Below are positions 11,946 to 24,728 of a stretch of DNA of 64,000 nucleotides, piece by piece. The translations under genes were made by a program, and so were the position numbers. Below the pieces are notes generated by a model. The model was not told the origin of the DNA. It did no database searches and saw only the letters and a program-made list of their open reading frames with translations. Origin of the DNA: Schistosoma mansoni (Eukaryota; Platyhelminthes; Trematoda; Strigeidida; Schistosomatidae); the NCBI RefSeq assembly GCF_000237925.1, contig NC_031500.1, forward strand, positions 10,813,753 through 10,877,752, given 5' to 3'. Position 1 is the stretch's first letter. Each line of letters begins with the position of its first letter.

Positions 11946-14900
11946 ATCATTGTCGAATTTGTTTATTTCGTTTTATTTTATCTGGTAGGTTAATGAGTTT
12001 ATTTAGGATTCAGTATTTGATAAATTCTTTCAGTTCAGTACCTTGAAGCTTTAATACTAGTAATGATAAGTTTACTTGTAACATGTCTGTATGCTGTGCT
12101 AGAGAGATTAAGATGTCGCTTAGAGCTGATGAGCGGAATGAAAGTTAGTAACATAATAGCAGGACAAGCTAAAATATTCCTATGCTTCCTACCCCTGCTT
12201 TCTAAAAAAAGGAGACCAGATTCAGCTGGAAAAATATATAAATTCACAAGCAGCCCAGAAGAAAGAACAACAAGCACACAACTCATACGTATATGTACAA
12301 CACAAAAATGTCCTTGAAAAACGTCACAAAATAGGGTATTAAGAGAAAAAGCTAATCAATGATATATAAGGTTCTTCCAAGTTGAAAACACAGACGGGAG
12401 GTAAAAATGAGCACTCTTGGGGCAAAATTGAGGAATTCAAATTTCCATAATTAAATTACAAGAATAAGAAGTCCATAAGCGATTTCTGAGGATTCAGTAT
12501 CCCCAACAGTGTATGCATCAAAAATTGCATACATTATGGTTTTAGAGAAATAGCTTAGATTTATTAGAATTTAAACATTCTAGTTTTATATAGATTGTTT
12601 AGCTTGAAGTCAGCTTTAACTATCACTGATAATCATCATGATAGGCAGGATGAGTCTAGACATATCACATGCCTGTTTGAAAATTCAAACAGTCCACATA
12701 TCAGTACAAGGTCAAATGATAGGTGAGAAATTGTTAATGAGGCATACTGACAGAGGACTCCAAATATGTATCTGATCAAGCTCTCAGAGTACTTATCCTT
12801 GTCTAAGTCAGTAGTGCACACGTATGAATTATCACTGATTTGTATACATGTTCTTCCAATTTTGCCAACTAAAGATTTCTAGCCATTTCATCGATCTCAT
12901 CACTCTCCTAGCTAGTTGGGTGACTGTATGGGAATGTTGTGTAGTTTAGTCAAACGTCGTGGATTGTAACATATTAACTGGAAGGCCAATGAAAAACAGA
13001 GGGAATTGCACAGCTTGCCTCAATATCTGAAAACCATTAGTTCGATTCTGCGTGGGGATATTGAAACACATACCTATAGGATCGAAAATGGGGACCAAAA
13101 TAGTTGACCAGTGCAACTGTTTATCTTAAAATTGAAAACGAACAAATACATTATTCATGTAGCTGAACTTTGATAAGTTGTTGGAAACATATAACCAACC
13201 GTCAAACTCATCCACAGTAAACATCATGTTAAGTAAACTAAGACACTTTGTTTGGGCAAATATTCGTGTGTCCTATAGCATACATGTAAAAAATATACTA
13301 GATTTAATGTAGACTTTATAGTTTGATACTTTCTTCCAAAATTAGAGTGAATATTCAGTGGATTGATTGTTGCGCTCAAACAGTATGATTTAATGGTGAT
13401 TTGTCCTCTGCTAGTAATCCAACCGACTGATAATTCTTCTTCAGGGTCGCTTTCGATAGTCATATTCTTAGGTGACATTCGAAACAGTAAGGTAGTAAAA
13501 ATATCAGCTAGAATATACATTAGAATTTAGGTTTAGATTCACCATCTATCTCATGAAGGCTCATTTTTATGAGTATAATTAAGAATGTTTCCGACATTCC
13601 ATACATCACAATTATATTGCATTGAAATGCCTACCTTTCAGTCGGTAACATGCTGTTCTAAGCAGAGACTGTTTCATCTTGATGTAAACTTCAGTGAATC
13701 ACCTTTGATAAACTTAATGTGATCGAAATAAACTGCAAATATGGTGTAATTCCATTTCTGAGTACTTTTAAAAAAAGCATGCTTTTACGAGGCCGATCTA
13801 CCGAAAAAAGTACTATCAAGAATGATACAGTGCAGTGAAAATACCGGATGTTATTTATGAATGTTACAACTTTATAAACTTTTGCTGTACAAAGTATTAT
13901 ACATTTATCAGTTAATCTCATCATTCATCGGGCTGTGATTTAAGAGCTGAGTTGTTTTCAAAAGTAATGGTGGGTGTTCGATTAGTTGCAGTTCTCTCTT
14001 GAAGGTCAACAGTGAGTGATTATGAAGATATTACATATCTTTCATCACATTGTCTTTCGTTATTAGATCAATGACATTATCGTGCTGATGATGTCAGCAT
14101 TGTGATCTACAATGCGAGTTTCATCCTGTTTATAATTTATCAGGTGGATTTGAATGGACATCAACAGTGGGAAAGAGGTATATCCAACTGATAAATCTTG
14201 AAAAGAATTGAGATCTCCATCGTGATTCCCACTACTAGTCATTAACTAACATCTCTTAAATATCTTTCGAAATATGTTTTATACATTTTATAGATTTTAA
14301 AGGATAGAAAATAACATTTAGTGATTACAGAATATTGATTTATCCAATCCAACAAATGAGAAAAATTCGATTGGCAATGAATGTATTGTGTCACAATCAA
14401 TTAACTTTTCAAATTGGGGAAAAATTAGATAGAATTCAATAAAACATCAATATTGATCTAGGAAATACGAAGGGGTTGAAGTGGGAAAAAATATCAAACA
14501 GATTGAACTTTTCCCATTTATAGATCGGTAAAGGAAAAATACGGAAAGATGATTCATTCTAAACAGATAGATATAACATGTTTACAATCTTCTATATGAT
14601 GATAATGTATGTGGATGGAGTAAATTATAAATACTAATGATTTTGATAAAGTCTAAACGGTGAAAATATGATATATAGACGACCTCGGGTAACTTATCAA
14701 ACAATCAGGAAACGCTACTTCATTATAAAACAATTAACAATATCAAGTAATGGAATAACATTTTTTAACGCAACAATTAACCCTCACAAGTCAAATTATC
14801 CCTTGTTGTAAAGGAAGACGGTTATGTTTATATATGTACATACATATTAGGAGTCAGGCTAGTGTTGTAAGTTAGAGTTATCACTCCATAGAGTTCTCGT

Positions 14901-15277
14901 CACCAACTGACGTCAGTTATAATTTAAAATAGTTAAGGTTAGGTATAAAGAGAAAAACTGGAGTTTTGAGTTAGGTTTATAGTTTTCAACATGAACTGAC
15001 ATCAACTGTAATGTAATGCCTTGTCATCTTCCTGTTTACAAACCTAAGAAACTTAGGGCTGAAATTTTGAATGAAAGTGAGAAAAGGAGAACGTTATCTA
15101 GCTTTATTAAACACTCTTGATTACGCAGTTAACGACATCAAGTACTTCAACAGACAATCTGCCTTAGCAGCAGGTATGTTAAGTAATTTAGCTTAAGCAC
15201 CATCTAAAATCCACTTTTTGGTTGCATAATAGATAAGTCGAATCCATTAAGGAGAACCAGTTCCCTCAAGAATATAG
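11946..15277. other. No gene identified; two weak open stretches
   Basis: An overlapping pair of 83-84 codon frames at 12035-12317 lies on opposite strands and shows no domain. A 98-codon minus-strand stretch at 13224-13520 includes an acidic patch (E-S-D-P-E-E-E) and could be a single exon, but I found no partner exon. The remainder is AT-rich with no recognisable repeat. Confidence 0.3.
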
Positions 15278-15335
15278 ATACATCTTGCTGATGAGTCCCG
15301 AATAGCACGAAATCTAGGACCAGTGATACCTATCC
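15278..15335 (+). repeat. Family A hammerhead remnant
   Basis: CTGATGAGTCCCGAATAGCACGAAAT keeps the shape of the core with a damaged stem II. The 3' side (CTAGGACCAG) no longer follows the family, so it is a remnant. Confidence 0.45.
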
Positions 15336-15659
15336 AACCGACACTACAATAAATGAAAGTTCTAAAAACTTTACTAGGTGAAGTTTAAGTGACAGTTCGA
15401 AACCATATACAAACACAATCATAATAATAAAAAGCAAAGTATAAGAAATATGATATAAAAAACCCAGTTAAAATTGACATATACTCTACATGTTGAAGAG
15501 AAAACCAGATAGAGACAAGGGAAATAAAATCATAATTAGAAACAATTATTTTCAAAACAGACTGAGATTATGTAATTATAATATGATAAATGTTAGTAAT
15601 TGAAGCTCCACATCTCTCCCACTTGGTACAGCTAAGCTTTTTTCCAACTTATGAATACA

Positions 15660-15762
15660 CAACAATCTTAACCATGTAAGTAAAGATGAATAGTGGCTAA
15701 CAGTGGAATCCAGGACGCGCGTTTCTCCCTATTTGTGACTCGTCAGCTGGATGTACTTGCAT
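15660..15762 (-). repeat. Family A repeat, hammerhead and proximal tail, inverted against its neighbour
   Basis: On the minus strand, CTGACGA, GAAAC, palindromic CGCGCG, GTC and the stem I arm CTGGATTCC are present, but stem II is broken (GTCA...GGGA). The head is missing. The sequence switches at GCATC (about 15763) into the plus-orientation unit described next. Confidence 0.7.
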
Positions 15763-15828
15763 CAATGGGAAGATTCAAAAAAGTAATACTAAGTGAATTT
15801 AAACTTCACCTCATTGCACAACCAAGTG

Positions 15829-15912
15829 GCTATCAGGACTCAGTAGCTGAGCGGATAACGCGATAGCGTTTAAAGCGAAAGGTACTGGGTTCGAGTCCCA
15901 GAGTGAACATCA
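15829..15912 (+). promoter_or_regulatory. tRNA-like pol III promoter head of family A
   Basis: A-box-like TAGCTGAGCGG and B-box GGGTTCGAGTCCC are spaced as in a serine/leucine-type tRNA. No tRNA cloverleaf with a sensible anticodon arm is apparent, so I read it as a SINE-type internal promoter. Confidence 0.65.
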
Positions 15913-15921
15913 GTTCTGAGA

Positions 15922-15990
15922 TGCAGGCATATCCATCTGATGAGTCCCAAATAGGACGAAACGCGCGTCAAACTGGATTCCACTGCTAGC
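15922..15990 (+). ncRNA. Hammerhead ribozyme, family A (core and stem II perfect)
   Basis: CTGATGA, stem II GTCC-CAAATA-GGAC with four perfect pairs, GAAAC, palindromic stem III CGCGCG and GTC. Three extra A residues sit between the GTC triplet and the stem I arm ACTGGATTCC, which pairs with GGCATATCCAT upstream only in part. The catalytic core looks intact. The insertion may weaken stem I. Confidence 0.75.
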
Positions 15991-16138
15991 TACTATCCAT
16001 CTTTGCTTACAATGCTTGTGAACTAAGGTTATATCGAGGCAATACGCACAGCATGCCCGTATGCCAATAAGAGACTGATCAATTGCAGTCCTAAACATCA
16101 ATGGGAAGATTCAAACAAGTAATACTAAGTGAATTTAA

Positions 16139-16564
16139 TCTTAAACATGTTTATGATGATGATGATTCTCTGTCCCAGTTATCTCAATCTTATTAACTAA
16201 CATATATCAAAGCTCTACATTTTTCATTATATTGATTTTTGTAAACCTAGGCTGTTTGATAGTTAGTGAGATACCTGGCAATAAAATGATCATTTCTTCT
16301 CCCCCTCCCTATAATATTCTTGTTGTTTTCAGTTTCGTTAAAAATTAACCAACTAAATTGAATGTACAAAAACTGATTTATTGATTGCATATCTCTTTCG
16401 AATTGGAATCATATTCTATTTGTTATATCACAGTTGATAAAAAAATCAAAAAAAAAACGTGTTTCTCATATTTTTAGTCTGTAACAATAAGAACAGTAGT
16501 GATAATATTGTATGGAGCAACTAAGTTTATTCAATTCATTAACAAACTTTTATTAATTTTAATA
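16139..16564. other. No gene seen
   Basis: AT-rich spacer. Nothing recognisable. Confidence 0.3.
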
Positions 16565-16890
16565 GTTGAAACCATGAGTAAACCTGGGAACACTGTATGG
16601 CCGTTTGGTCTTAGTATGGGAGTCCTCAGCAGTGCACATCCACGATCCATAGTGGTCAAGCTTCAATTGACTCATGATTTCAACTATATAAAATATAGAT
16701 CAGTTGATTTCATGAGTCGATGTAAGCTAGACTACCATTAAAAACCTGAAAGCACTGGACAGTTGCTTCGTCCTAGTATGGGACTCATTAGAAGTGCGTA
16801 TTCACGATCTCGCATGCGAGACTTGAACCCGGAACCCCTGATCTCGCCCGCGAACGCCTAACCTCTAGACCACCAAGCCGGCATCTAATG
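16565..16890 (-). repeat. Two damaged family B copies with an inverted fragment between them
   Basis: Minus-strand copy one covers 16565-16650, with GAAA mutated to CAAA. 16651-16700 is a plus-orientation tail piece (GTGGTCAAGCTTCAATTGAC). Minus-strand copy two covers 16700-16890, with its CUGANGA damaged to CTAATGA and with a complete tRNA-like head (GGTTCAAGTCTCGC B-box, TGGTCTAGAGG A-box). Both ribozymes should be inactive. Confidence 0.7.
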
Positions 16891-17148
16891 GTGTTAATGC
16901 TTAATTCCCATCGATGCATGATCATGCGTAACCCTTCATCCATTATCTGAGGTGGATAATTTTCTCCACCCGACACTGATTAGACGCCACTGGTCACAGC
17001 TACCTACTAGAACTCTAGGAAGTCCATCTTGAAGTTAGTCACTAGTGAACACATGATTATCAATCTTGAGGATTTGTGGAGATTGTAATATTTTTAACAA
17101 TGGAATTCATGATTCAATCTAAACCACTACAATCTCTACAAATCCCCT

Positions 17149-17151
<3 letters not shown>

Positions 17152-17193
<42 letters not shown>
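17152..17193. repeat. (TA)21 microsatellite
   Basis: An uninterrupted TA dinucleotide run of 42 bp. Confidence 0.95.
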
Positions 17194-17194
<1 letters not shown>

Positions 17195-19121
17195 TCATCT
17201 TGAGCTAAAATGCTTTTTATTACTTAAGGATTGAATCCAATTCATAGAAACAACAGGATGAAATAAGTTAGGTGACGAGAGTATATTATGGAACGAACTT
17301 CAAATAGCAATCACGGGAAACATCCAGTTCGTAACTAGTTCAATTAAAAAAACTCATAAATGGATAGTAAACGGATTTTCCATAATTATTGAATCAAATA
17401 AAGTCGTATATAGGTTTCTCTGTCGGTTAATCTAAAAAAAGTGACATATGAACTCATCTTAACAAACATCGTTTATACGTATAATTGAACCTTTGAAAGG
17501 ACTCAATCAGACTTTTAAGAGTCCTCAATATTCCTCCTATTTGGCGTTAGGTATTTAGGGTAAGGATTAGGAGTTTAGGGTCAGAGTAGCCATATGGATG
17601 GATGAATTCTATTCAGAGATGTCATATTATTAATTTGTCCGTAAAATTTAGTGTCACTAGGTTTAAGTTTGTTTTAGAATTATGAGTTTACGATTAGTAT
17701 TTAAGGACAATTTCGATTTCCCTGTTATATACAATTTCAAAAGAAAGATTTAGGCACTTGACAAGTTCACCACTATCATTTTTACTTTATGATGTTAGAA
17801 GATAAATTTTCGCTATGATTTTAAACGTTTTGAGTAGTATATAATGGAATGAACTATATTTGAATTTCATGCAAAAATTTAAAAGTCACATTCTCAATTC
17901 TAATTTTTTCATCCCTAAAGTATACTTTACTAATTATTTTGCATAGTAAAAATATTGTATGTCATATAATATATCGGTTAACAAATAAATTTGATTGCAA
18001 AAACTTTGATATTTCGAATTCATGAAACTCTGGGAACTTCAAAGACATGTTGACATAGATCCAATCTGTCGACTCATACAAAAAAGCCCGAATAATCATA
18101 TGATTAGACGTCGATCAGAAAAGACAGCCAACATGAACCCAAGAATAAACGAAGATAACAAAACTTACAAAGAAAATTACTCACAAACAAGGGCAGCCGA
18201 GTGAATTTTTTTAACATGATTTAAGCATTGATCCTGTTAAAAATGACAGAAAAACCTTCACAATTAGATTGCTTGACTTATAAAACACTGCAGTACCAAA
18301 TCACCAAATATTGCAATGCTTAAAACCTAGTACAAAATATGTTAATGTTAGAGATACATTTCAGTAACCTGGACAGTTTGGTAGAGTTAAATAAAAGTTT
18401 TAACTAATCATAAGTAGTATAAAATTTAAAACGGAAAACCAAGTGCAACTTTTTGGTTACTGTAGTCAAACGTCCTGATAGAGTATAAGTAAAATCTGAT
18501 AATTTTCTATTCAAAATTGGTGGTATCACTTAATCTTGGTAGACGATTACAACTGAGTTTCGGTTGAAACTACAGTAATCGCTAGTTATGAACTCTTGAC
18601 GAACTTTTAAAAAGGTAGGGGACTAATGTGAACTTGATAGTAAGGCCATTATTACAGAACTTTAACAATTATCCCAGGACAATGACACTCAAGTAGAAGG
18701 CAGGATTAAGGAAAAGACTTGGTGTTCGAAGACAAAATTGAAACAAAATAACTCTGTATATAAAGTGACAAGATATGACCTTGAAGAGTTAGCAAGCTAA
18801 CAGCTAATCAGAAGGCAGTAAAGGAAATGAGGAAGTATCAATCGAAAAAGATGTACTCAGAGTTATTGTTACAGGTAAGAAATTAACATCTATTATTGAT
18901 CATTTAAATCAATTGAGGTTTTCCTAACAGATATATAAAGCAAAACAATGAAATATACCTTATCTCACTTTTCTAAATACGATGAAATTAGAATTAGAGT
19001 CATTTATTCAATGAGCGTCGATAAAAAAAAATAGGAATATCGAATTATATAATTTCATCACTAAATCATTAAGTTTCAGTATAAATAAATGTCAATAACT
19101 TTGATAGTACTTTACTTCACT
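17194..19121. other. No gene seen
   Basis: A 60-codon polar open frame at 18022-18204 on the plus strand is the only notable open stretch. It has no domain and no convincing splice sites. Confidence 0.3.
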
Positions 19122-19700
19122 GGAGTAGTGAAGTTAGATGCAGGGTAATATGGAATGTTGGTAAATCAGTTGATGAGGTTGTAAATCTTCATCGACTGAG
19201 ATGGTTGGGCCACGTGTTACGTATGCCTGAACACCTATTACTACGACGCGCAATGCTGACTAGTGTTGGAGACGGATGGAAGAAAGTGAGGAGTAACCAA
19301 ACTAAAATGTGGCATAGATCCATAAAGTCACCAACTTTTTGTCTGAGTTATGTTGGTAGATGCAGTCTATTTGGTGTAGGTCCACACGACTATCGTGACC
19401 AATGGTTGGAGACTGTGTGTGACATAGCTCAGAATCGATCACAATGGCGTAGGTGCATACACTCTTTGTCTTCCAGTAAAGCGTGAGATTAAAATTGCTT
19501 TATACCTTTATTTCTACAAACTAATTCTTTCTTCCTGTATTATATCCTTAGACACAATCTTTCTTTTATATATTACTACCGTTAAAGTAACTACTCCCAT
19601 GAGTTTGATATTTATCTTGTTGTGCTAATGAGGTGTGGCAACTTAGACCGATGCATATATATACCTGGTCCAATGTTATAGCTGACTGATTAACTGACTT
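19122..19700 (+). mobile_element. Non-LTR retrotransposon (RTE-like family D), C-terminal end
   Basis: Plus-strand copy. An open frame runs through R-L-R-W-L-G-H-V-L-R-M-P (19184-19230) to the natural stop at 19486 after R-R-C-I-H-S-L, followed by a 3' UTR of about 200 bp. Its protein end is almost identical to the minus-strand copy at 23822-24103, so the two insertions derive from the same subfamily. Confidence 0.8.
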
Positions 19701-19861
19701 TACTGGAACATATAATCAATAATGTTAACGAATCCACATAAATTATAATAATATGAATAGAAAGGAAAAAAAAGAAAGAAAAACAATAAACTAATTATTG
19801 TACAATTAAGTGATGTATTGTGATGAACAATACCGACCAAAATAATTCAACTAATATATGA

Positions 19862-19990
19862 ATCTTTATATATAGTTAAAATCGTGAGTCATTTGTAGCT
19901 AGACCACCATGGAAAACCTGGAAGCACTGGACTGCCGTTTCGTCCTATTGCGGGACTCCTCAACAATGCTCATCCACGATCCCGCCTCCA
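19862..19990 (-). repeat. Family B repeat, hammerhead with mutated core
   Basis: Minus strand. The core start is TTGAGGA instead of CUGANGA. GAAAC and stem II are kept, stem III reads CGGCAG, and the tRNA-like head is lost. Confidence 0.7.
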
Positions 19991-20339
19991 CAAACAACCT
20001 CCAATATATGAATCATATAATGATATTGTTTACTTGACAAAAAAATAAAGTGTGATTAACTAAAGTAGAGTGACTGGGAAAGAAAAAAAACAAAAAATAA
20101 CAAATGTTTTCTGAAAATAATTTCACATTCTATATATATTTCACTTATCTGGAAATGTTTACCTCTTATTAAAACGTGATATTAACATTAATGATTGGGT
20201 AAATGTTGTAAATATCACATGGATGTATAGTGTTAGGTTGATATATACATATATCGATTATATGTAACTGTTAGTTGTAGAGCGTACATTTCATTTCCTC
20301 TATTATGTGAATAGATCATTATTATAATTTATTTTTTAT

Positions 20340-20530
20340 CAATAGGGGTTTTATGGAGATTTCAGTGTTTGCATAGTTGAAATCATGAGTCAATTGAAGC
20401 TAGACTAACATGGAAAACCTGGAAGCACTGGACGACCGTTTCGTCCTATTGAGGGACTTCTCAGCAGTGCACATCCATGATCATGTCTCGCGAGATTCAA
20501 ACTCAGGACCTATCAGCCTAGAGGTCTAGT
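20340..20530 (-). repeat. Family B repeat with mutated core
   Basis: Minus strand. CTGAGAA replaces CUGANGA, while GAAAC and GTC are kept with stem III CGGTCG. The tRNA-like head is partly present, with a damaged B-box (GTTTGAATCTCGC) near 20495. Confidence 0.7.
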
Positions 20531-20924
20531 GGTTTATAGTATGGTGTTTTTTGTAACCATAAATAAATTTATCAACACTTTTGTTTATTAGTTACTAATT
20601 AAGTACAATTCATTGTTATTCTATGGAGATAGATTTAAATGAAAATTGGTTCAGATAAAATGATGCGGTATATAGAACCATTGACTGTTGTTCAATGACT
20701 ACAAAACCAACAATCACGTTATATATCATTGTTCAATTATAAGCATAAATTGGCTTCTTTTTTGTTTAAACATTTTCATTCGAAATAACAATATGAAATT
20801 AGGTGTAAGTTTTCCTTTTTCTATATAGAAAGAATGAATTTTGACGCCGTGTATATAAGTAATACAGTATGATATATCAGGTAAATATACACCTATTACT
20901 TGTCAATCATAATTTCTGATATAC

Positions 20925-21165
20925 ATATGATATGAATTGGATTGATTGAAGTTAGATATTAACATTGTTAGATGCCGGCCGGCTCAGAGGTCTACATATT
21001 AAGCGTTCGTGCGCGAGGCCGACAGATCCTGGGTTCGGATCTCGCAAGCAGGATCGTGGATTCGCAACACTGAGTAGACTCATACTAGAACGAAACGGCC
21101 GTCTAGTACTTCCAGGTTTTCTATGGTGATCTAGCTTTAATTGACTCATGAATTTAAACCATAAA
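20925..21165 (+). repeat. Family B repeat, near full length, plus strand
   Basis: The order is an inverted tail-like left end (GATTGATTGAAGTTAG), the tRNA-like head (GGCTCAGAGGTCTA, then GGGTTCGGATCTCGC), a damaged hammerhead (CTGAGTAGACTC...GAACGAAAC), then the tail. It is useful for defining the full family B layout. Confidence 0.7.
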
Positions 21166-21929
21166 AAAATTACTATAATGTAAAGTGTTAATTTTTGGTG
21201 TTTGTATCAAATACTTAAAAGTTTTGTATTAAATCACTCATTGTACACACCAAATTATTTCATATAATACATTCATATGAGTTCATGGGATTGTTGTTTA
21301 TTTTTTGTTTTTTTGGTCTTCACGTGCTGGTTCATTTATGGTTACTATACCAAGTTTTCAAATGATATTAAAGATTTCTATTCAGTCAGTTATAATCAGT
21401 CAATATACTTTATTTTTTTACAATAATAAAAAGTAAATACAAGTCCTACAGGGTATTCTTAAAAGTCGATTGTTATTATTTCTAGCCTTGTGCCCTATTA
21501 ACATATAATGTAATGATACCGTCAATTAGAGAACAGTGACTTATTAACCGGACCAATAATGCATACACCCTTACGAGCAGTCTAGATTTCTTATCGGTCC
21601 TTCTTCCTGACTAGCCCTGCCCGTCTGTTGATTCCAGAACGCAAATCTCAGCCTCCATGATATGAATCATGTATTTCAAACATACTGGGTTTATATACAA
21701 GCCAAACAGACCACATCACACCATAAATAGAAAATAACATTTGTACAAGATCTAGTCAAAAGTGGCTGTGATTATGGGAGACTGTAATTAATAAACTGGG
21801 CATAACTTAAACATAGTAAGTCGCATAATAATAATCTATGGGTCAAAATAAAGCTTATGATAAGAGAAACATGAATATGCATAGTTTAGTTACTTAACAT
21901 TTACACAATAAAAACATATGTATAGTATT
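21166..21929. other. No gene seen
   Basis: AT-rich sequence. No recognisable feature. Confidence 0.3.
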
Positions 21930-22640
21930 AGTCCATGAATGAATCCCAACAGTTACCACTCATTATTCTCGTCGGGATATATCATCGACGAGATGAAACG
22001 ATCAAGATAAATTTCAGAGTAGTAAAAGTAGTAAGATTATTAGTTGTAATAAAAAAAACATTAGACATAGGAGATATGACATTCAAGAGGAAGAATGTAT
22101 TTGTAAAATCTCAGCAAATGAATTTAAAGTAAATCCAACGTTTCGCTTAGCAATCTGGTCCAAACTTTTTCAATAAAATATAATCAAACATCAAAATTAT
22201 CGAATATAAACAGGTACATGGTTCTTCGGTTAACTGTATACTAAACAGATCATCCAATCATGTTAACAATGTTTGAAGTAGGTATTCACTTTACTGTATA
22301 TGAGACATGTGGTGTTAAACTAAAAGTATGTTAAGATAAAAGACTGTACGTATTGTGTGTAAGTAGATCTGAGATATGAGAAGAAATTTCATTTACTATT
22401 TATAGCCTCTGAACAGTGAATTTTTTAAGAAAGCATAGAATTTTTATATATGATATGGATCAAATATGTTATGGTATAAATATTTGAAGATGAAGAGTGA
22501 ATGCCTCTCTGCCGTTGCAACCGATTCTAAAATATATCAACTACCGTTTCCACCCATTGGTTAAAATAATTGTATGAATCCAAACCAGATTGTTCGAACT
22601 TACCAATACGGATGGATTTAATTTTCCATAACACCGTGAA
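21930..22640 (-). mobile_element. Diverged RTE-like element, 3' end
   Basis: It shares an ordered set of short blocks with 34300-34640 (an AGTAGT...TTATTAGTTGTAATA block, then ATTAGACATAG, then GCCGTTGCAACCGATTCT). The last blocks correspond loosely to the C-terminal coding end of family D. It is too diverged to translate. Confidence 0.4.
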
Positions 22641-22799
22641 CTGCGATAACGTTCAATGAATCCTGAAAATAGTCAAGTAGACTAAAGGTTAGTATAGTAA
22701 AAGCTCGAGTTGTGAATATACCTACTCAAAGATCAATATCACTATACTATTTTTATCAATATTAAGTGAAATTCACCAGTCAAGCTATATGATAAGTAA

Positions 22800-22995
22800 T
22801 CTTACTTGAATGACCATTGAAAATTAGATAATATTAGACAGACATTTCGTCCCAGTATAGGGCTCTTCAGCAGTGTACATCTACAACTCCATGAGTAAAC
22901 GAATTCACGACGTTCAGATCTCATGGAGAGCAACATAACTCTTAGCCTCCTCAGTTGAAATCCAGTGGTGTGCATGTTTAACTTCAATCATTTCA
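22800..22995 (-). repeat. Family B repeat, strongly decayed
   Basis: Minus strand, with the hammerhead outline (ATTTCGTCCCAGTATAGGGC then TCTTCAGCAGTGTACATC) and a degraded head. The 3' flank GTTTAACTTCAATCATTTCA is an inverted tail-like block, as in other full family B copies. Confidence 0.6.
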
Positions 22996-23029
22996 TGATA
23001 TTTTGCAGCCTAGCATCTTTAAACTCTAG

Positions 23030-23145
23030 TCCCATAATAGGACGAAACGGCCGTCCAGTGCTTCCAGGTTTTCCATGGCGGTCTAGCTTCAATTGACTCA
23101 TGATTTCAACTATGAAAATACTAAATTTTTCACAAAACCCCCTCT
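23030..23145 (+). repeat. Family B repeat, 5' truncated
   Basis: Plus strand. It starts inside stem II (AGTCCCATAATAGGACGAAA) and continues with intact CGGCCG, GTC and the full tail. It lacks CUGANGA, so it cannot cleave itself. Confidence 0.75.
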
Positions 23146-23639
23146 GATCTATAATTCTAAAACAGACTATGTAATGAATGGATTTGTAATAACGTTAAAT
23201 AAGAATTCGACCCAATTGATTTGTGATAAATTTTCTTAACAAAACAGTCCCCTAAACTATAAATATCACAAATTAAAACTAATTTCCATACCTATTTTAA
23301 GTAACCGTTATATTTTTGAAGTGTAACTTGAACGTTTAAGATCTTTTTGACAAAAATGTACTATCCAATCCTTTTTTTAAATTTGTACTACTGACAGTCA
23401 TTAAGTAAGGATATGAAGGGCTATGTACTGATTAATCTATAAGATTAGTTTACAATTGTTAAGCATACCATCCATTTATTCAACTTCATGTAGGTCAGAA
23501 TAAGCTGATAAAGTTGTCTGCTTCATAATCAAGAATCGAAAAACTTAGATTATTAAACTAGAATCTCAACTATGGTACATAAGTTGAGACCAACTACGAA
23601 ATAGTGCTTTACAATCAATAATATTCTTTAATAAGACAG
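23146..23639. other. No gene seen
   Basis: AT-rich spacer. Nothing recognisable. Confidence 0.3.
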
Positions 23640-24728
23640 TCAGCTACAACGTAGGACCAGGCACATTTCTGCATCGCTCCAAGTTGCTACACCTCATTAG
23701 CACAACAAGATGAACACCGAATTCATAGAAATAGTTAATTTAGTGGTGTTAATAAACAAAAGAAAGATTGTATATAAGGATATAGTATAGGAAGGAAGAC
23801 AGATATGAAGCAATTTTAATCTCACGCTTTACTGGAAGACAAAGAGTGTATGCACCTACGCCATTGTGATCGATTCTGAGCTATGTCACACACAGTCTCC
23901 AACCATTGGTCACGATAGTCGTGTGGACCTACACCAAATAGACTGCATCTACCAACATAACTCAGACAAAAAGTTGGTGACTTTATGGATTTATGCCACA
24001 TTTTAGTTTGGTTACTCCTCACTTTCTTCCATCCGTCTCCAACACTAGTCAGCATTGCGCGTCGTAGTAATAGGTGTTCAGGCATACGTAACACGTGGCC
24101 CAACCATCTCAGTCGATGAAGATTTACAACCTCATCAACTGATTTACAATCATTACCTAATATCCTGCATCTAGCCTCACTATTACTTACCCAGTGATCC
24201 TAGCAGATGCGAGCAATATTTCTAAGACATCTGTGATCAAAAACTAGCAACTTACGAGTATCTTTTAGTCCTCATGACCATGTTTCGCAGCCGTAAAGTA
24301 GAACAGAGCGAACTGCTGTGCAGTATACTCGTCCCTTAAGTGATGGACGAATATCTCGTTTTCGACAATGGTGACGTAAATTGGCAAAATCCAAACGAGA
24401 TTTTTGAATCTGTGCTGAGATTTAGCCAGACACCATCTCATTAGGTCTGATCAGACTTCCAAGATAAGTGAAGTTGTCCACGCGTTTGACTACTTCACTC
24501 CCTATCCTTAGTTTAGGTGTTGACGCAGGCCAGTCCTGGAGTAACAATTTACACTTAGAGGAGGAGAAACGCATCCCAAACATCCTCGCATTATTACTCA
24601 GTTCTAAAAGAAGACTCTGCATTTTGTCAGCGTCTTCACCAAACAGGACTATGTCATCTGCGTATTCTAAGTCGATTAGTGGACCCCTTGGTAGGAAATC
24701 AATTCCTGAAAATTCAGTCGAATTCATT
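23640..24728 (-). mobile_element. Non-LTR retrotransposon (RTE-like family D), longest copy, with RT catalytic motif
   Basis: Minus-strand, 5'-truncated copy of about 1.1 kb. It contains the reverse transcriptase catalytic box Y-A-D-D followed by I-V-L-F-G-E-D (near 24660), then the S-S-S-K-C-K-L-L-L-Q-D-W and F-T-Y-L-G-S-L-I-R-P blocks. After an in-frame break near 24420-24105 comes the complete C-terminal domain (24103-23822). The 3' UTR extends to about 23640. Truncation is at 24728. It is the only family D copy here that reaches the RT active site. Confidence 0.85.

Larger units (their letters stand above)
15763..16138 (+). repeat. Family A repeat, slightly more than one full unit
   Basis: The copy begins with CATCAATGGGAAGATTC (15763) and ends with a second copy of that same block at about 16097-16138, 334 bp later. 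Between them are the tRNA-like head (about 15829-15912), the hammerhead (15922-15990) and the tail. The repeated 42-bp block shows that this insertion spans more than one monomer of a tandem array or of a circular template. The length agrees with what I recall for Sm-alpha (about 0.33 kb). Confidence 0.85.
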
